From NCBI GenBank assembly GCA_037445245.1, contig JBBIKU010000021.1, positions 1-21,426 on the forward strand: DNA of 21,426 nucleotides. Direction: 5' to 3'. The position numbers and the translations under genes were made by a program. Shown piece by piece: positions 1-7,822 of this stretch (within the stretch, counting starts at the first letter, position 1; each line of letters begins with the position of its first letter). This DNA is from JBBIKU01 sp037445245 (GTDB lineage: Bacteria > Chloroflexota > Anaerolineae > Anaerolineales > Anaerolineaceae). The notes below the pieces were generated by a model. The model was not told where the DNA came from. It saw nothing but the letters and a program-made list of their open reading frames with translations, and searched no databases.

Positions 1-305
1 AGCATGTTCACACCCGAACAGCACTCTTCGTGGACGAGCGCCGGGATGCCCAGGCGCGTCTTTTCCTTCAGGAATTTTTGCAGGCTGTTGTAGGCTTTTG
101 CCGCGCCGGGCGGGTCAAAGGTCGATACACCTGCCAGGCGGGTGATCTGCCCGATGCCGTGTTCAAGCTTGACGGCGATTTTTTCCCAATCTAATTCGCC
201 TTTGGTTTGAAGATTATACAGCCAGTACGACCCGATCTGGGCAAGTTTCTCGTCCAGGGTCATTTGAGCGAGCAAATTTACTGCGCGTTTCTCGATGGAT
301 TCCAT
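1..305 (-). CDS. Glycoside hydrolase family 3 beta-glucosidase/beta-xylosidase, N-terminal fragment (runs off left edge)
   Basis: Only the first 101 codons are inside the window. The protein starts MESIEKRAVNLLAQMTLDEK, the usual GH3 opening in which a short helix leads into an (M)TLxEKxxQ motif. It continues to IPALVHEECCSGVNM near residues 88-101, matching the GH3 active-site entry (xxHEExxxG). There is no signal peptide, so a cytoplasmic location is likely. The ATG at 305 is preceded by AAAGGAAG at good spacing. The gene follows xylA by 31 bases on the same strand and should be the next operon member. In this setting the likely job is removal of non-reducing-end xylose (or glucose) from imported oligosaccharides. 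The catalytic aspartate lies outside the window, so substrate cannot be read from sequence. Confidence 0.85.
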   Translation of the reverse strand, partial: MESIEKRAVNLLAQMTLDEKLAQIGSYWLYNLQTKGELDWEKIAVKLEHGIGQITRLAGVSTFDPPGAAKAYNSLQKFLKEKTRLGIPALVHEECCSGVNM

Positions 306-336
306 TGTGTTCGTCTTCCTTTACTTATTAATATGA

Positions 337-1503
337 TTACCGTATCCCCAGCAATACCTCTATGGTTAACTGGTCAAGACGTTCATAGTTCAAGCCGCGA
401 CCAGCCAGTCCGGCGCGGTCGAATTGCTCCGCTTTCAATGCGGTTGCCTTTTGGGCTGAATACTTTCCGCTAAATTTGTCCATTGCGCCGTCGTCGGCGT
501 TGATCGAAGCCACCAGCGCCTGGATCTCTTTATCTGCGTTCCATTGCGCTGCTTTTTCCTTGAGGATCAGGTAGGTGCGCATGCAGCCCCGCGCAAAGTC
601 TTTCACGCCTTCGAAATCCTCCGTCCTATAGGCGTGCGCATCGAAGTGGCGGCAGCCGTCGTAGCCGTTGTCTTCCAGCAGCTTGACGAGGAAAAAGGCG
701 CTCTTCAGGTTGACTGCCCCGAAGCGAAAATCCTGGTCGTAACGACCAAAAGCCTGATCGTTCAAGTCGATGTGAAACAACTTGCCGGCTTCGAGCGCCT
801 GGGCGACCGCGTGGGTGAAGTTCAACCCCGCCATGTGTTCGTGAGCGACCTCCGGATTGACGCCAACTATTTCCGGGTGATCCAGCGTTTCGATGAACGC
901 CAGCATGTGTCCGGTTGTTGAATTGTAAATATCGCCGCGCGGCTCGTTCGGCTTGGCTTCGAGTGCGAACCTCATGTCGTATTTCTTGTCCAGCACGTAT
1001 TCGCACAGGAAGTTCATCGCTTCGCGCGAGCGCTTGATCGCCGTGATCGGGTCTTTGGCGGCGTCGGTTTCGACGCCTTCACGCCCGCCCCAGAACACGT
1101 AAACCTTTGCGCCGAATTCCGCGCCCAGGTCGATCGCGTTCATCGTTTTCTGCAAAGCGTAGGCGCGCACCTTGGGATTGTTGGACGTGAAAGCGCCGTC
1201 CTTGAATACAGGATCGTAGAACAGGTTGGTGGTCGCCATTGGAACGACGAGACCGGTTTGTTCGAGGGCGCGGCGGAAGTCCTGCTTGATGGCGTCGGCT
1301 TCAGCCGGGGTTGCATCGATGGGAATCAGGTCGTTGTCGTGAAAATTAACCCCGTAGGCGCCAACTTCGCCCAGCAAGTAAACCAGCTCGGCGGGCGATT
1401 TTTCTGCGCGAACGGCTGCGCCGAAAGGATCGCTGCCTTTCGAACCGACCGTCCACAAGCCAAAGGTGAATTTATGTTCGGGTTTAGGTTTCAGCTCTTT
1501 CAT
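337..1503 (-). CDS. xylA: Xylose isomerase, class I (short type)
   Basis: Converts D-xylose to D-xylulose (EC 5.3.1.5) in the cytoplasm. The 388-residue length is that of the short actinobacterial-type class. All active-site residues are visible, offset by +1 from the well-studied Streptomyces enzyme: His55 and Asp58 in FHDND, Glu182 and Lys184 in LEAKPNEPRGD, Glu218 and His221 in NPEVAHEH, Asp246, Asp256, Asp258 and Asp288 in HFDAH. I chose the ATG at 1503 over a TTG at 1518 because GAGGAG sits 8 bases before it. That ribosome-binding site overlaps the stop codon of the GH8 gene upstream (stop 1515-1517), which suggests translational coupling. The partner xylulokinase is not in the operon; only a 5' remnant survives at 9130-9264. 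Confidence 0.97.
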   Translation of the reverse strand: MKELKPKPEHKFTFGLWTVGSKGSDPFGAAVRAEKSPAELVYLLGEVGAYGVNFHDNDLIPIDATPAEADAIKQDFRRALEQTGLVVPMATTNLFYDPVFKDGAFTSNNPKVRAYALQKTMNAIDLGAEFGAKVYVFWGGREGVETDAAKDPITAIKRSREAMNFLCEYVLDKKYDMRFALEAKPNEPRGDIYNSTTGHMLAFIETLDHPEIVGVNPEVAHEHMAGLNFTHAVAQALEAGKLFHIDLNDQAFGRYDQDFRFGAVNLKSAFFLVKLLEDNGYDGCRHFDAHAYRTEDFEGVKDFARGCMRTYLILKEKAAQWNADKEIQALVASINADDGAMDKFSGKYSAQKATALKAEQFDRAGLAGRGLNYERLDQLTIEVLLGIR

Positions 1504-1514
1504 GATCGTTCTCC

Positions 1515-2765
1515 TCAATTGGGTTCGTATATTTTAAAGTTGCCGCTCACTTGCATGAATCCGATCAGATACAACAAGCCGTCGTAGTAGCGCCATTTGC
1601 CGGATGGGAGCTGTTTGTCCCACAGAGCCTGCACGAAAGGTTCGCCGGTGTCCCGGTCCGCTGCCAGGGCGGCGACCGCCGCCATCGCTACCAAGCCGGT
1701 CGAATGATCGTTCGAGAGCGGTTGCCCGTCCAGCGTGAACTGGTTGGGGTACGAATCGATGCCGTGCGAAGCCAGAAATTCCAGCACGCGATTGGATTGC
1801 TCCACCTGCCAGGGGTCGGCGCCAAACCAGGCGTGATCGATGGCAACATTGGACAGGGTGCGCCAGGCGTCGAAACGGAAATCCTGGTGCTCGCCCCCCC
1901 GCTCGTATGGAGTGCCATCGAAATTGGCATAATTGGGCATCAAGCCGGTTTGCGGGTGAGCCGCCTTTTTGAAATACTCGCGGCTCACACCGGCGGCATC
2001 GCTCCAGAATTCGTTGTCCTGCTCTGCCCAACGCGCCCATAACTCATAATATGCCGGCAGGTGATACGAAGGGTTGGTGAAACTCGAATCGCGCCCGACA
2101 CGCGGCACGAACACGACCTGTTTGTGCTCGAGATTGAACATGTTGGTCGCCAGGTCGTTCTTTGTGTCTTCCTTGTGCAGCATCGTGTACAGAATTTCTT
2201 GCGCCTGGGCGTTGTAATCGTAAATGCCCTCGCCGTCGCCCCAGCGGGCAGAAGCGAACAGCAAAGCCATGACAAACCATTCCTCACCGTCCGATGCGGG
2301 GTTGGCGGCAAGCTGTTCTCCGTCGAAATTACAATGCCAGGCAAAATATCCCCGGTACGGACCGTCCGACTGGTACATATACGTTTTTGCCCAGTTCCAC
2401 AGCCGGTCGAATTCCTCTTGTTTGTCAAGCTGCACCGCGATCATCATCCCGTAGGACATGCCTTCGCTTCTCACGTCCTGGTGACCGATGTCGGCGATGT
2501 ACGCCATGTCTTCACCGACGGGGTAGTAAACCCGTTCGAATGTGTCATCACCGTAGAACAATTGATCCCAGGCAGAATCGAGTTTTTTCTGGATCTCCGC
2601 ATCGGTTTTACCCAGATATTCCTGGAACAAGTTGCGATATTCTCCGCTTTCGAACGCGCCTGCCGGAGCAGGGGGTTCGGTTTCGGGTGGTGGAACAAAC
2701 CGGCAGCCTGCCACCAGACCCGATAAGATGAAAAAAACCAGCAGACTGATAATGATATGTTTCAT
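1515..2765 (-). CDS. GH8 reducing-end xylose-releasing exo-oligoxylanase (Rex type), lipoprotein
   Basis: A 416-residue GH8 protein. Residues 1-21 form a lipoprotein signal with lipobox LVAGC (Cys21), then a Pro/Glu-rich linker to about residue 36. The (alpha/alpha)6 domain carries the expected general acid Glu101 in RSEGMSYGMM, the NPASDGEEWF motif (155-164) and the general base Asp299 in FRFDAWR. These motifs match Rex enzymes (EC 3.2.1.156), which remove one xylose from the reducing end of xylo-oligosaccharides, rather than GH8 endoglucanases. His354 in SNDHS falls 55 residues after the base; the Rex histidine credited with exo specificity is 56 after it. Characterised Rex enzymes, as I recall, lack secretion signals, so a surface-anchored form is notable. 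The ATG at 2765 has AGGAG 12 bases upstream. It lies 33 bases after the GH43 gene and directly before xylA. Confidence 0.9.
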   Translation of the reverse strand: MKHIIISLLVFFILSGLVAGCRFVPPPETEPPAPAGAFESGEYRNLFQEYLGKTDAEIQKKLDSAWDQLFYGDDTFERVYYPVGEDMAYIADIGHQDVRSEGMSYGMMIAVQLDKQEEFDRLWNWAKTYMYQSDGPYRGYFAWHCNFDGEQLAANPASDGEEWFVMALLFASARWGDGEGIYDYNAQAQEILYTMLHKEDTKNDLATNMFNLEHKQVVFVPRVGRDSSFTNPSYHLPAYYELWARWAEQDNEFWSDAAGVSREYFKKAAHPQTGLMPNYANFDGTPYERGGEHQDFRFDAWRTLSNVAIDHAWFGADPWQVEQSNRVLEFLASHGIDSYPNQFTLDGQPLSNDHSTGLVAMAAVAALAADRDTGEPFVQALWDKQLPSGKWRYYDGLLYLIGFMQVSGNFKIYEPN

Positions 2766-2798
2766 GGTAGATCACGCTCCTAAAATACATCCATATCG

Positions 2799-4361
2799 TC
2801 AGTTCACAAGCTTGTCATACTCGAACCAATCAAAGTCAGCCTGGTTAGCGCCGGGTGTTCCGTTGCTGCTCGCATACATTGCGATATACACGCCCAGGAA
2901 TCCACCGGCGACGGGCGTGCTCAATATCCGTCCATCGATGTTCTCGGCAATTGCGCTCCACTCGTCCGGCGCTTCGGCGTAGTAGAAATGATATGCCTGC
3001 CCTTGGGCTTCGACCTTGAGATCGATCCTGCCGGCAGAAATTGAGCGCTCGGCGAGGACCTCTTCTTTTCCCTCGGCTCGTCTGATCAGGCGCAGGACGG
3101 GTTGGTCGTGCTTCGTGACCACGAACAAATAGTGGAAATCGGGATTCTGAACGAGCGCGAGCCCGGCGCACTCATTCTCGTTTTGCGGGACAAACGCCAT
3201 CGCGGTCTGCGCCCGAAAAGAGATGTGCTGCTGCCTGCGACCAACGAAACTGGGATTGGTCTCTTCGGACAGGCGCTGTGGGCGCAACCGCAGGCGCAGG
3301 TAACCCGGTCTCTCGCTCAGGCTGATAAACTCGTCCGGCGGCGTGCGCAAAGAGTTCCACTGCATCCCCAGGGTGGGCGCGTCGAAGTCGTCACGAGATG
3401 GCGGCGGCGGAAATGGGTGAACAGGAAGGTCTGGCGCTGGATATTCGAACTCGACCCGTCCGACGCCGGGGCTGACGACTGGCCAGCCATCCTCCCAGCG
3501 CACCGGGGCGATGAAAGTCTCGCGGCCCAGGTTGTAGAAATAGCCTCCGTAGGGACGCATCGCCAGTAAAACCATCCACCATTCCCCGGACGGCGTATCG
3601 ATCAGATCTGCGTGACCTGTTCCTACGATTGGATGATCCAGACCGAGATGACGATGGGTCAAGATCGGGTTGCGCAAATTAACTTCGTACGGCCCGGTTA
3701 TGCTTTCGCTGCGGGCGATCGTCACGGCGTGTTCGTGCGCCGTCCCGCCCTCGGCGATCATCAAGTAATACCAGCCGTCGATCTTATAGATGTGCGGCGC
3801 TTCTGCCCACACCGCTCGTTTGAAAGCGCCGTCCCACAACACGTGCTTTTCGCCCGTCAGGCGCATTTTTTCGATGTCGAGCTCCTGCAGCCAGATCTCG
3901 GTATGCCCCTGGTACTGGCTCTGTGCCGCCATGCGGTTTGCGGTGAACCAGCCCCGTCCGTCGTCGTCAAAGAATATTGATGGATCGAATCCGGGAGCAT
4001 CTTCCTGCCAGTAGGGTTCAGACCAGTCGCCGGCAGGGTCTTGCGCCGTGACGATGAAATTGCCGGATTTGATTTTTCCGTCAACGAGGGTGTTGACAAC
4101 ATAGAAAACGCCGTTCGAGTAGCGAATGGTCGGCGCGTACAACCCGCCGGACGACCGCACGCCCTGCAAAGGAAGCTGGGTTTCGCGATCCAGGACGTGC
4201 CCGATTTGTTGCCAGTGAGACAGATCGCGGCTGTGGAAGATCGGCAATCCGGGGAAATACTCGAACGTCGAGGTGACCAGGTAGAAATCATCACCAACCC
4301 GGCAAACGGATGGATCGGGATAGAAACCCGGCAGGATCGGATTACGGATCAGACCATTCAA
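2799..4361 (-). CDS. xynB: GH43 beta-xylosidase / alpha-L-arabinofuranosidase
   Basis: A 520-residue GH43 enzyme that hydrolyses non-reducing-end xylose (and possibly arabinose) from xylo-oligosaccharides. The five-bladed propeller (about 1-310) shows the three catalytic carboxylates where expected: Asp16 (base) in GFYPDPS, Asp126 (pKa modulator) in PGFDPSIFF, Glu187 (acid) in WAEAPHIY. These match the 14/127/186 spacing of Selenomonas-type beta-xylosidases. Residues from about 325 form the C-terminal beta-sandwich of this subfamily. There is no signal peptide, so it acts in the cytoplasm. The start is a TTG at 4361 (reads M-N-G-L-I-R). No in-frame ATG fits, and the AAAGGATGA ribosome-binding site 7 bases upstream overlaps the TGA stop of the permease gene, which supports coupling. 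Whether xylosidase or arabinofuranosidase activity dominates cannot be told from sequence. Confidence 0.93.
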   Translation of the reverse strand: MNGLIRNPILPGFYPDPSVCRVGDDFYLVTSTFEYFPGLPIFHSRDLSHWQQIGHVLDRETQLPLQGVRSSGGLYAPTIRYSNGVFYVVNTLVDGKIKSGNFIVTAQDPAGDWSEPYWQEDAPGFDPSIFFDDDGRGWFTANRMAAQSQYQGHTEIWLQELDIEKMRLTGEKHVLWDGAFKRAVWAEAPHIYKIDGWYYLMIAEGGTAHEHAVTIARSESITGPYEVNLRNPILTHRHLGLDHPIVGTGHADLIDTPSGEWWMVLLAMRPYGGYFYNLGRETFIAPVRWEDGWPVVSPGVGRVEFEYPAPDLPVHPFPPPPSRDDFDAPTLGMQWNSLRTPPDEFISLSERPGYLRLRLRPQRLSEETNPSFVGRRQQHISFRAQTAMAFVPQNENECAGLALVQNPDFHYLFVVTKHDQPVLRLIRRAEGKEEVLAERSISAGRIDLKVEAQGQAYHFYYAEAPDEWSAIAENIDGRILSTPVAGGFLGVYIAMYASSNGTPGANQADFDWFEYDKLVN

Positions 4362-4365
4362 GGTA

Positions 4366-5217
4366 TCATCCTTTAATCGCGCCCGCCATCAACCCGGCGA
4401 CGATCTGGCGTTCGGCGACCAGGTAGAAGATAATGGTGGGGATCGCCGAAAGAAACACGAACGCCGAGACCAGCGCCAAGTCTTGCCCGTACTGACCCTG
4501 GAATTGCATCGTACCCAGGGGCAGAGTCCATAACCTGTCGCTATCCAGGATGACCAGAGGAACGAGCAAGTCGTTCCAACTGACGATCATGGTCAACGCC
4601 GCAACTGCCGCCAGCGCAGGGCGAGCCAGGGGTAGAAGAATCCGCCAGAAGAAATCAAACACGGTGCAGCCGTCGATATACGCCGCATCTTGCAGCTCGG
4701 CGGGAATGGCTGTGAAGAATCCGCGCAGGATCAAGATATTCCCGGACAACTGAAAAGCAGTTTGCACCAGTATGACTCCCCAGAGCGAGTCGGTCAGCCC
4801 GATTTGGCGGATGACAAAATACACCGGAAGAATCGCCACGTTGATCGGGAACATCAAACCGAGCGTGAACAGGTTGAATGTCAGATTCTTGTTGCGGAAA
4901 TTCAAACGTGCGAACACAAAAGCAGCCAGGCTGCAAATTACCACGACCAAAAAAGTGACCGCTACCATTACCAGCACGCTGTTCTTCAACATCACCCAGT
5001 AAGTAGGCTGACTCAGAATGCCGATAATGTTTTCCCATCGCGGTGGAATGGGTATGGTGTAAGAGCGCGTCATATACTCTCCGCGCGTCTTGAGCGCTCC
5101 GAACAGCAGTATGACGACCGGCATGAAAACCAGCGCCGAGACCACAGTAAGAATGGAATACTGAATTGTCCTTGTCAGAGCTTTTCTTGTCGATTGGCGA
5201 CCAAATAATCCAGGCAT
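4366..5217 (-). CDS. Carbohydrate ABC transporter permease, MalG-like (CUT1 family)
   Basis: A 283-residue integral membrane subunit of a sugar importer. It has six predicted membrane segments, starting around residues 19-40. The EAA loop that docks the ATPase reads ELQDAAYIDGCTVFDFFW, followed by LPLARPAL. It ends AGAIKG, typical of MalG-type subunits. The ATG at 5217 has GAGGATAAG just upstream. It lies 22 bases after the partner permease, and its stop overlaps the GH43 ribosome-binding site. The substrate is inferred from neighbours to be xylose-containing oligosaccharides. No ATP-binding subunit is encoded in the window, so a shared MsmX/MalK-type ATPase elsewhere would be needed. Confidence 0.93.
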   Translation of the reverse strand: MPGLFGRQSTRKALTRTIQYSILTVVSALVFMPVVILLFGALKTRGEYMTRSYTIPIPPRWENIIGILSQPTYWVMLKNSVLVMVAVTFLVVVICSLAAFVFARLNFRNKNLTFNLFTLGLMFPINVAILPVYFVIRQIGLTDSLWGVILVQTAFQLSGNILILRGFFTAIPAELQDAAYIDGCTVFDFFWRILLPLARPALAAVAALTMIVSWNDLLVPLVILDSDRLWTLPLGTMQFQGQYGQDLALVSAFVFLSAIPTIIFYLVAERQIVAGLMAGAIKG

Positions 5218-5239
5218 CTCTTATCCTCGGTTGGTCTAA

Positions 5240-6190
5240 TTACATTCCCGATAAAGGATCTGAATTTCGCGTCAATTGCAGATAGATCATTGAGAACATC
5301 AAACAGATCAGGAACATGTAGATTGCCACTGCCGACCCGTATCCGAGCTGAAACCTCACGAACCCGAAGCGATACATGTAGGTCGCAAGTGTTTCGCTGG
5401 CATTGACCGGGCCGCCTTTTGTCATGATCCAGACCAGAATGAATTGTTGAATTGCACCCAGCACAGATAAATATACCGACGTGCGGATGGTGCTACCCAG
5501 CAACGGGAGTGTGATGAAGAAGAAATTTTGGAATGAGTTCGCTCCGTCGATGCGGGCTGCTTCTTCAAGTTCGTTGGGAATATTTTGTAAGCCGGTAAGA
5601 TACAGCAACATATGAAAGCCGAAAAACTTCCACGTCAGAGCCACGAAAATTGCCGGCATGACAAGATCGACGTTTGCGAGCCAGGCAAGCGCCGAATTTC
5701 CGGGAATGGCTGTCCATACTGCGTTGATAAAGCCTCGATTCGGGTCGGGGCTGTACAGGAACAGCCACATAAGGGCTGCGGTTACTTCGGAGAGAACGTA
5801 GGGAATAAAGAAAATGGAGCGGAAGAGGGTGCGCCCGGGCAGGTCTCTTCCCACCAACACTGCCAGGAAGAGTGACAGGGGCAGCTGCAAACCGAGCGAA
5901 AAGGTGATGATGAATAACCCGTTACGCAATGCGCCCAGGAACACCCTGTCGGAAAAGATATTGGCGTAATTTTGGAGACCTATGAAGTCGACCGCGGGGC
6001 CAAATCCCTTCCAGTTGAACAGGCTATAGTAAAAGGATTGCCCGATGGCATAAATTATAAAGAATAAAAACAGGAGGACTGCTGGCGCCAGGAAGAGGAC
6101 AATGAGCGGTTTTTCACTTGCTTTGAGTTTAGAGGGAGCCCCCTGCTGTGATCTAAATAATCCTGGAATCGCTGGAAAAGAAAATTGCAT
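5240..6190 (-). CDS. Carbohydrate ABC transporter permease, MalF-like (CUT1 family)
   Basis: A 316-residue sugar-importer permease. A cytoplasmic N-terminus of about 28 residues precedes six membrane segments; the first is LIVLFLAPAVLLFLFFIIYA. The EAA loop is ELEEAARIDGANSFQNFFF followed by TLPLLG. The KGGPVNASETLATYMY stretch is typical of MalF/UgpA-like subunits of the CUT1 class. I start it at the ATG at 6190 rather than the GTG at 6193 because GGAG lies 7 bases before the ATG. It pairs with the MalG-like permease 22 bases downstream and is separated from the solute-binding protein gene by an 85-base gap containing a strong hairpin, which probably lowers permease expression relative to the binding protein. 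Confidence 0.93.
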   Translation of the reverse strand: MQFSFPAIPGLFRSQQGAPSKLKASEKPLIVLFLAPAVLLFLFFIIYAIGQSFYYSLFNWKGFGPAVDFIGLQNYANIFSDRVFLGALRNGLFIITFSLGLQLPLSLFLAVLVGRDLPGRTLFRSIFFIPYVLSEVTAALMWLFLYSPDPNRGFINAVWTAIPGNSALAWLANVDLVMPAIFVALTWKFFGFHMLLYLTGLQNIPNELEEAARIDGANSFQNFFFITLPLLGSTIRTSVYLSVLGAIQQFILVWIMTKGGPVNASETLATYMYRFGFVRFQLGYGSAVAIYMFLICLMFSMIYLQLTRNSDPLSGM

Positions 6191-6224
6191 CACGGTTCTC
6201 CGTCTTTAATTTCAAATCATTAAA

Positions 6225-6259
6225 ATATGCGGGGAGTCAATACGGGACTCCCCGCATAT
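6225..6259 (-). promoter_or_regulatory. Intercistronic stem-loop between binding-protein and permease genes
   Basis: A perfect 14-base-pair inverted repeat (arms 6225-6238 and 6246-6259, ATATGCGGGGAGTC and its complement) with a 7-base loop. It starts 16 bases after the binding-protein stop codon. In the transcript it is followed by a short weak U stretch (UUUUAAU). In sugar ABC operons such hairpins commonly stabilise the binding-protein mRNA and partly stop transcription into the permeases. I read it as that kind of attenuating or processing element rather than a full terminator, because the permeases have no other obvious promoter. Confidence 0.8.
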
Positions 6260-6275
6260 GTGGTTCACTTGTTGG

Positions 6276-7642
6276 TTATTTCATCTCTTGCGCGGCAGAG
6301 TTCTCAACTTCCTGTGCTGCCTGTGCGGGCGTCAGTGTTCCGGCAAAGATGCCCTGAACGGCGTCGTTGATCACACTACCAACAGCCGGCGGTAACGCCT
6401 GGTCGTAGTAGAGCTGGAAGTATTCGGCGCCTGCGGCGTTCTCCTGGATCGTGAGCAAGAGCGGATCGGTTAATCCGACTTCTCCACCCTTCACAACCGG
6501 CAGACAAATGCCCAGGGCAGCCAGTTGAGCCTGGGATTCGGACGGCTCAAGAATTTGACGAAATCGACCGCTTCCGGCGGTGCGTTCTTGCCGATAGCAA
6601 ATCCATTGCCACCGCCAAAAGCGTCACCCGGGTTTCCGGCGCCGCCTTCAACCATCGGGAAGGGGAACCAGCCCAGTTTGTCGTCAATGCCCAGTCCGTC
6701 AACGCTATTGTCCCTTTGAACACCCGGAGCCCATTGCCCCATCAGTTCCATGGCAGCGTTGCCGTTGCCGATTGCGGTTGCCTGGTCGCCGTAGGTCGCT
6801 CCGAGGAAGCCGTCCTGGAAGGGTTCGAGCGCGATGAGTTCTAGAAGTTTCTCACCAGCCTCAACAAAGGGAGCATCGGTGAATGCCCCGGTGCGCAGTG
6901 ATGCTGCTTCGAAGCCAGCCTTGCCGCCTATGCGGGTGGCCAGGTATCCCCAGTAGAAGTGCCCGGGCCATTTATCGCCTTCACCCAGGGCAATCGGGGT
7001 AATGCCGGCGTCCTTGAGTTTTTTAACGTCCGCAAGGAAACCGCTCCAGGTGGTGGCAGGTGCGTCGATGCCGGCTTCGGCAAACAGCTCTTTGTTATAC
7101 CAGAAACCGACCATACCCATGTCCCACGGGACGCCATAATTCTTGCCCTTGTAGCTGTACACGCCCAAAGCGCCGGGCGAGAAAGTGTCGCGCCAGGCGC
7201 CGCCGTCTGCATCCAGATATTCGGTGATGTCTTTGAGCATTCCGGCTTCGGCATATTCATTCATCACACCGCCACCCCAGCTCTGGAAAACGTCAGGGGG
7301 GCTGCCCGACTGCATGACGGTCGTCAGCTTGGCTTTGAAGGCTTCATTCTCCAATACGGTGATCTCGACAAAGACGTTTGGATTTTCAGCCATGTATTCA
7401 TCTGCCAACTTTTGCCACAAGGATTTGTGATCATCGGCGGTTGAGATGTGCCANNNNNNNNNNNNNNNNNNNNNNNNNNNNNNNNNNNNNNNNNNNNNNN
7501 NNNNNNNNNNNNNNNNNNNNNNAGGGTCAGCCGGCTCTGCGGGAGCTGCCGGGGCTTCGGGGGCTGCCGGGGTGCCGCATGCGGAAAGCACCAATGACAG
7601 TGCCAGGAGGATGCTCAGAAGTGTAAAGAACTTACGGTACAT
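6276..7642 (-). CDS. Extracellular sugar-binding lipoprotein of ABC transporter (family 1); frameshifted and gapped in this assembly
   Basis: Substrate-binding subunit of the importer. The signal peptide starts MYRKFFTLLSILLALSLVLS with lipobox LSAC (Cys22), then an Ala/Pro/Glu linker interrupted by 69 N. The mature fold begins WHISTADDHKSLWQKLADEY and shows family-1 features: QSGSPPDVFQSWGG, YKGKNYGVPWDM and GFWYNKELFAEAGI. The frame breaks after DFVKFLS (about 6545): one reading ends in a spurious tail at 6491, while the sequence continues in another frame as PSESQAQLAALGICLPVVKG and on to ENSAAQEMK at 6276. Adding one base gives a normal 455-residue protein. The ATG at 7642 has AAGGAG 8 bases upstream. 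The substrate is probably xylo-oligosaccharide, by context only. Confidence 0.92.
6544..6545. other. Single-base deletion (frameshift) in binding-protein gene
   Basis: On the coding strand the codons read TTC TTG AGC CGT, but restoring one C (AGC CCG TCC GAA TCC CAG) recovers the expected FLSPSESQAQ continuation. The plus strand has GG at 6544-6545 where GGG is expected. Both flanking frames are fully open, so this is one recent lesion or a sequencing error, not an old pseudogene. Confidence 0.85.
7454..7522. other. Assembly gap (69 N) in lipoprotein linker
   Basis: The gap falls in the low-complexity Ala/Pro/Glu linker just after the lipoprotein cysteine of the binding protein (APEAPAAPAEPADP before it, WHISTADD after it). 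Its length is a multiple of three, so the reading frame is kept. Repetitive GC-rich linker DNA is the likely cause of the unresolved bases. Confidence 0.95.
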
Positions 7643-7680
7643 TTTCTTCTCCTTATGTAGTTTGCAAATGGGTTATACTA

Positions 7681-7756
7681 GCACGGTGCGGAGAAAAACC
7701 CTCCACACGTGCGCAGGTCTTCTTTTTGCCTTTTTCGAGCCGAAGAGAAGGCCTGC
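7681..7756 (-). promoter_or_regulatory. Two abutting hairpin-forming repeats between lacI-type gene and binding-protein gene
   Basis: The 180-base gap between the regulator stop and the binding-protein start contains two inverted repeats back to back. One is 7681-7712 (GCACG.GTGCGGAG against CTCCACAC.GTGC, 7-base loop, one mismatch and one bulge). The other is 7713-7756 (GCAGG...CCTGC, 16 positions, of which 13 are Watson-Crick and 3 are G-T on the plus strand). Neither is followed by a T run on the minus strand, so they are poor intrinsic terminators. They may be a leader or processing structure of the transporter mRNA. I could not find a convincing -35/-10 pair here; TATAAC just after the hairpins (minus strand) is a weak -10 candidate. 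Confidence 0.5.
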
Positions 7757-7822
7757 AATTTATTCGGGTATGATCAATACTGCATCACCTCCATTCATCG
7801 AGCGATTCAGTTTTCAAGATAC

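Noticed and set aside
7713..7756. Rho-independent terminator of the LacI-type gene
   Set aside because: On the minus strand the stem has three A-C mismatches and no T run follows, so it does not meet terminator criteria.
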